Shown here: piece after piece, positions 60,801 to 64,000 of the stretch
Layout of the letters: every line of letters begins with the position of its first letter
Position numbering within the stretch: the first letter of the stretch is position 1
Source: Cinclus cinclus
Lineage: Eukaryota > Chordata > Aves > Passeriformes > Cinclidae
Direction of reading: 5' to 3'
DNA length: 64,000 bases
Assembly (NCBI RefSeq): GCF_963662255.1
Contig: NC_085073.1
Coordinates: 3,534,001-3,598,000, forward strand
Translations under genes and position numbers: made by a program
The notes under the pieces: generated by a model
What the model was told of the DNA's origin: nothing
Database searches by the model: none
Seen by the model: the letters and a program-made list of their open reading frames with translations, nothing else

Positions 60801-61674
60801 TTCTCCCCCAGTATCTTATTTATTTGTCATCTTAGTTGGTTTGAGCAGAAACATTCGTCTGAGATTTTACTTAACAGATAGCAACATAAAGATAAGATTC
60901 ATGTGAGCCTTGGTAAAGCATTTGAGTAAATTTGTGACTTAAGATTCAAATATAAAAACCATTTAATGTGCTCTGGCTCATGTGAGAAGATGAGAATTTC
61001 ATGTCTTTACAGGGATGGACGTGACTGGGGAGATCACAATCGAAAGTTTGATGGTCACCAAGATCGTTCCTGGCAGAGCAGTGTGGATGGAGGGATGATA
61101 GGACGGGATCATGAGAGATGGCAAGGTATGGTTCTTGCAGAGCTCCTTAGCTGTGCTGTGTGAAGAAGAAAATACAGACATTTTCCTTGAAGTAAAACTC
61201 TTGCTGTGGATATTAAGGAAGCATTTGATCTTTTTTAGGTGGTGGTAGAGGCAGACCTGGCCATGTGATGCACCGTGGAGGCATGTCAGGGTAAGAACTT
61301 CAAAAGGAGCAAAGTGTTTGTTTTCCTATAAAGGGACATTTCTTCTATTTAAATTGGCCAAGGAAACATTTTATAGGAGTATCAGTAATCTAATTTGTTA
61401 CTTCAGTGTCAAGGAATAATAAAGTATCGCCATGGTTTTTATGTAGTGCATTTTATGGAAGAGTGAAAACAAAAAGGACACCCATTCTAGCAACCTGACT
61501 GTACTAGCATGAGAGAATACTAAAATGTCTGAATCCCTTTGCAGGCGTGGCAGTTTCATGCAGGGTGGCAATCAGAGTCAGATCATGCATGGAGGAGGAA
61601 TGCAAGGAGAAGGATTTGCTGGCCAGGAAAGGGCAAACAGACCGAATGATCCTCGTTTCAACCGTCGCTACTGA
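42708..61674 (+). CDS. SAFB: SAFB, scaffold attachment factor B
   Basis: SAFB is a nuclear scaffold/matrix attachment protein that binds AT-rich S/MAR DNA and RNA and couples chromatin, transcription and RNA processing. Twenty-one exons join in frame to 916 residues (human 915): 42708-42896, 44541-44628, 45569-45633, 45718-45924, 47981-48043, 48604-48631, 49531-50032, 50462-50511, 53493-53593, 55268-55417, 55513-55589, 56481-56620, 56937-57028, 57383-57489, 58301-58594, 58861-58998, 59492-59534, 60433-60554, 61013-61125, 61239-61290 and 61545-61674. Domains: SAP about 31-65 ([20 protein letters not shown]), acidic region to about 380, RRM about 405-483 with NFWVSGL and ARCYGFVTM, Lys/Asp-rich linker, Glu/Arg-rich coiled region about 585-718, Gly/Arg-rich tail ending RFNRRY. 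It points toward MICOS13, as human SAFB does. The exon 10 acceptor (ttttggggaag) is purine-rich and looks weak. Confidence 0.96.
43339..43640 (-). mobile_element. CR1 LINE 3' fragment in SAFB intron 1, reverse
   Basis: The plus strand reads 'gttggaagggagcacagcg', 'ctccctgggcagtctgttcc' and 'cagtaaagaattttattctc', the reverse complement of a CR1 3' end. It is about 300 bp long and 5'-truncated. It lies about 440 bp after exon 1. Confidence 0.85.
44629..49169 (+). other. SAFB: SAFB introns 2-6
   Basis: These introns separate exons 3-7 of the acidic region. They are mostly AT-rich unique sequence; I recognised no RNA gene or intact transposon. From about 49079 to 49169 the intron before exon 7 is closely similar to the corresponding SAFB2 intron, and further left it shows only faint homology. 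Confidence 0.6.
49170..50265 (+). repeat. SAFB: Inverted identity tract, right arm (SAFB exon 7 and flanks)
   Basis: This is the plus-strand partner of 35711-36806. It starts about 360 bp before exon 7 (49531-50032) and ends about 230 bp after it. No mismatch was found in the compared flanks, and the exon encodes the same residues in both genes, with identical translations also in other frames. The exon donor is the unusual AG|gtttgt in both copies. The arms flank 12,363 bp that hold the first six exons of both genes and the shared promoter. Confidence 0.93.
50512..55267 (+). other. SAFB: SAFB introns 8 and 9
   Basis: Two long introns flank exon 9 (53493-53593). They contain AT-rich unique sequence and short T runs (for example near 52281-52298). 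No repeat family was recognised with confidence. The 108-codon frame near 52812-53138 on the minus strand has no supporting signals. Confidence 0.6.
53493..55417 (+). other. SAFB: SAFB RRM exons 9 and 10
   Basis: The RRM is encoded by exon 9 (53493-53593, RNP2-like NFWVSGL) and exon 10 (55268-55417, RNP1-like ARCYGFVTM). Exon lengths and phases equal those of SAFB2, but many third-codon positions differ, unlike exon 7. Confidence 0.94.
58301..58594 (+). other. SAFB: SAFB exon 15: Glu/Arg-rich coiled segment
   Basis: The exon encodes heptad-like [10 protein letters not shown] blocks followed by [17 protein letters not shown] and ends RRPYDIDG. It is 294 bp with the same phases as SAFB2 exon 15. 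It forms a long charged alpha-helical region typical of the SAFB/SLTM family. Confidence 0.93.
59930..60360 (+). mobile_element. CR1 LINE 3' fragment in SAFB intron 17
   Basis: It contains 'gcacctggataggctggag', 'gcaggaaatgcaaagtcctg', 'cactggaacaggttacacg' and 'caggaggtcctttccctccc', all recognisable CR1 3' phrases in order. Internal gaps and decay suggest an old copy. It ends about 70-80 bp before exon 18. Confidence 0.85.
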
Positions 61675-61920
61675 TTGTGTTTGGTTTATAATGCAAGGTG
61701 GCAAGTGAAACAGATTTGTTACCCAGGGTTACCATTAATTGTAACTTATGGGCTACTGTAAGTGTAATTTTTTTTTTTAAGCTGCTGCCATATTATGTCA
61801 CTCAATCCAATGTGAACTCATTTGTTTTGTAAGGTGTTGTTCATACCCCATTTAAAAATGTTTGTTAATGAAGCATTCCATTTTCCATAAATAAACACCA
61901 GTTTACAGTTACTTGCTTTG
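61675..61920 (+). other. SAFB: SAFB 3' untranslated region
   Basis: A short 3' UTR runs from the SAFB stop to just beyond the AATAAA at 61890-61895. It contains a nine-base T run. Nothing else was recognised. Confidence 0.7.
61890..61895 (+). terminator. SAFB: SAFB polyadenylation signal
   Basis: A canonical AATAAA lies about 215 bp after the SAFB stop and is followed within 30 bp by TG/T-rich sequence, a good match to a vertebrate cleavage site. Confidence 0.75.
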
Positions 61921-63732
61921 TTTCAGCAGTTTCTGTCAAACAGATTTCTTCAGCTATGTGTTAAACTATAGCTTTGTTTCAAAGATGAAGTGTCAAAATG
62001 CTTTACAGGTGTCCTTTTGCACTCCTAGAAATAGGGAAATACTGTTTTACTTCAGAGCTGTCAGTTACCAATCCATGTAACCATGGCCCATGTGCCACCA
62101 TGAGACAACCTTCGTGGATCACAGCTGTCAAAGTCTGAATGCCTTGCCACTGCAAAATTACCACAGGAGCTGGTAGGGCAAGTGGTGAAGAATTCTTTTC
62201 ATCTGGTGTCATGTGCAATATAATGCCTGAAAAAGGAGTTACATTCTGTGATAGCAGCACAGCTTCTGTAAGAGACAGCAGAGGTGCTGACTGAGATTGG
62301 TGCAACTGATCTGTCACTTTGTCAAATCCATAATTTGTCTTCCTGCAGACATCTCTGGAGCAACATGACCTTAGCCTTACCCTAAAATGACTTTTATGAT
62401 GCCAGGAAGGAAAAAAAAATGTTACTTTCCTTTGTGTAGGGTCTCTAGGGTTTTTTCTATCTTTAGAGAAGGGGTTTTTTATGAGTTGCCTGAAAGTATT
62501 TTTTCATTTATCAATGGAGAAAGCATATTACAGTGATGAAGCTTTGGAGAGCAATCATCAGAGGGCAAAGAAGTGGCACAGAAGATCCTGAAAAACATGG
62601 AGAGCTCAAGTGCTCAAGTTCTGAGCATACCAGAAGTGCAATATTCTGTTTGTACTTGGTGTTCTTTGCTCAAAGTGGTTTGTAGCAAAAGCCAGAGAGA
62701 GGAAGACTTGATGAATGTCAGAACTTCATTAGTGGAGGTTTGGCCTAGTGAGTAGACCTAAAACCAAAGTTGTGCTTTGGTGGATACTGGAGCAGTGGAT
62801 ACTGGAAAGTTGGAGAAGAAATTGGGTATTCATAGAGGTTATCTGGGTTCTGGGGTGCAGTGAAGCATCTGGCACCTGCAGCACACAACTCCAGTGTTTA
62901 CTGAGCTTGAAGCTTCCATCCGGACCATCAGGTTAAAGAGCTGCTGATAGACCCATCCTTGAGGAATTAACCTAAACAATTTTTAAAGCCATTTGCATCT
63001 TAACCAAATCCTCTACAGTTTCTGGGTAGCAGGCTTCATTGTGTATCTGTTTGTTAAAAAAGGAAACAAAACTGCACATCCTTCTTGATCCTTGTGTTTT
63101 AAATGTGCTTCCTGACTTGAGTAAGGATTCATCCTGCTCTTCCTCCCGCTGTTCCCTGTTCTGCAGCTGTGCTTTGGCTCATTCTGTAATTGTAACAATC
63201 CTATCAAAAAAGGTTAAAACCACAGAATCAATTTGTAACTTTATTTTACAGTAGTGGTGCCCTCCAGGCCACTGGTGCTCTTTGCATTTGCCCAGGCTGT
63301 GACTGAAAAGTGACCTCATTAAAGTTTTCTTCCACATTAAAATGAAAATATGCACATTCTGCCAACTTCAGCTGGGGCATAGTGCAAGCGAAGGTTTCAT
63401 GCAGATAAACTTTGCTCAGTTACTCTCCCATGTGCATGTGTAATCCTCCTAGGCCATCTTTTACTGTTACCTTGCATTTTTGTATTTATTTCTTTTTAAC
63501 TCTTGTTGGCTTGGTTTGAATTGGGTGGCATTCAACTTCAAGATTAATTCAGCTTCAGAATAATCTATTTGGTTTCCAAGCTTTAGAACAGAAGCTGTTC
63601 CTCAGCACATGGCCATCACTTCATCACAACTGATCTGTGATTCTTGGAGCTTTGGATCAATGCTAAGACAAAGCAATTATTCCACTCTGCAGGCTAAAAT
63701 CAACCCAAATACAAATGGAAGTTCCAAAGTCT
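61921..63732. other. Intergenic region between convergent SAFB and MICOS13
   Basis: No supported exon, RNA gene or clear transposon was found. Open frames here are short and without recognisable domains. Confidence 0.6.
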
Positions 63733-63738
63733 TTTATT
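63733..63738 (-). terminator. MICOS13: MICOS13 polyadenylation signal
   Basis: TTTATT on the plus strand gives AATAAA on the minus strand, about 70 bp after the MICOS13 stop. This implies a very short 3' UTR. Confidence 0.7.
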
Positions 63739-63809
63739 GTAGCCCTTACATGGCCAATCTGCCCTCCAGAGGGATGAACTGAGAGAATCCTGAACCTTGG
63801 AGAACATAT

Positions 63810-63907
63810 TCATTTAACAAGATCTTTCACGTATTTCCAGCCTTCCACTGTGTATTCACAGGCCCTGGTGGGAGCTACAGACAAGGCAGACATGACTGTG
63901 TGAACTC
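63810..63907 (-). CDS. MICOS13: MICOS13 (QIL1), last coding exon, 5'-partial
   Basis: MICOS13 is a small inner-mitochondrial-membrane subunit that helps assemble the MICOS complex at cristae junctions. Read on the minus strand, a ccttgcag acceptor is followed by a phase-1 codon and then VHTVMSALSVAPTRACEY and VEGWKYVKDLVK, then TGA at 63812-63810. This matches the conserved C-terminus of vertebrate MICOS13 (C19orf70), including the MSALSVAP and EGW-YVK motifs. About 31 of roughly 118 residues are in the window; earlier exons lie to the right. Its position after SAFB in convergent orientation matches human 19p13.3, which supports the call. It has no ATG in the window, so simple frame searches miss it. 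Confidence 0.88.
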
Positions 63908-64000
63908 CTGCAAGGAAAGCAGAGAATTACTACAACATCACCATCATTCAAGCCAAATTTTCCAATTTCCAGCACCACCATTGTAGATCTCTTTAAGCCC

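Noticed and set aside
1..64000. CRISPR arrays, bacterial operons, phage or plasmid systems, tRNA and rRNA genes
   Set aside because: None was seen. The tandem repeats are contiguous minisatellites without spacers, and the gene structures are vertebrate and spliced.

Overview
The window is vertebrate nuclear DNA, most likely from a bird. It carries multi-exon genes with GT-AG introns, CpG-island promoters, AATAAA signals and short introns. At least five truncated copies look like the avian CR1 LINE 3' end, in both orientations. No bacterial, viral or plasmid features were seen.

Layout from left to right. (1) About 1-10207 is mostly non-coding and probably intron 1 of MED26, whose first exon is not in the window. 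MED26 exons 2 and 3 (10208-13269, +) encode 584 residues up to the stop. (2) SLC35E1 (16663-20421, +) is complete: six exons, 407 residues, a CpG-island promoter and a 20-bp GC-rich minisatellite ending 82 bp before the ATG. (3) About 20.4-27.1 kb separates the convergent 3' ends of SLC35E1 and SAFB2 and holds minisatellites and a TA/CA microsatellite. (4) SAFB2 (27428-42213, -) and SAFB (42708-61674, +) are complete 21-exon paralogs (933 and 916 residues) arranged head to head, with 494 bp between their start codons. (5) The last coding exon of MICOS13 (63810-63907, -) lies at the right edge.

SAFB and SAFB2 encode nuclear scaffold-attachment proteins with a SAP DNA-binding domain, an acidic region, an RRM, a Glu/Arg-rich coiled region and a Gly/Arg-rich tail. 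MED26 is a Mediator subunit linking Pol II initiation to elongation. SLC35E1 is an orphan Golgi-type transporter. MICOS13 is a mitochondrial cristae-junction subunit. They are neighbours, not an operon. SAFB2-SAFB-MICOS13 keeps the order and orientation known from human 19p13.3, while MED26-SLC35E1 matches human 19p13.11, so the window spans a junction between two blocks that are separate in human.

The most striking feature is a tract of about 1.1 kb that I read as base-for-base identical, in inverted orientation, in SAFB2 (35711-36806) and SAFB (49170-50265). It covers all of exon 7 plus flanking intron, while the other exons and introns of the two genes have clearly diverged. This is the signature of recent gene conversion between inverted paralogs, or of an assembly error in that tract.
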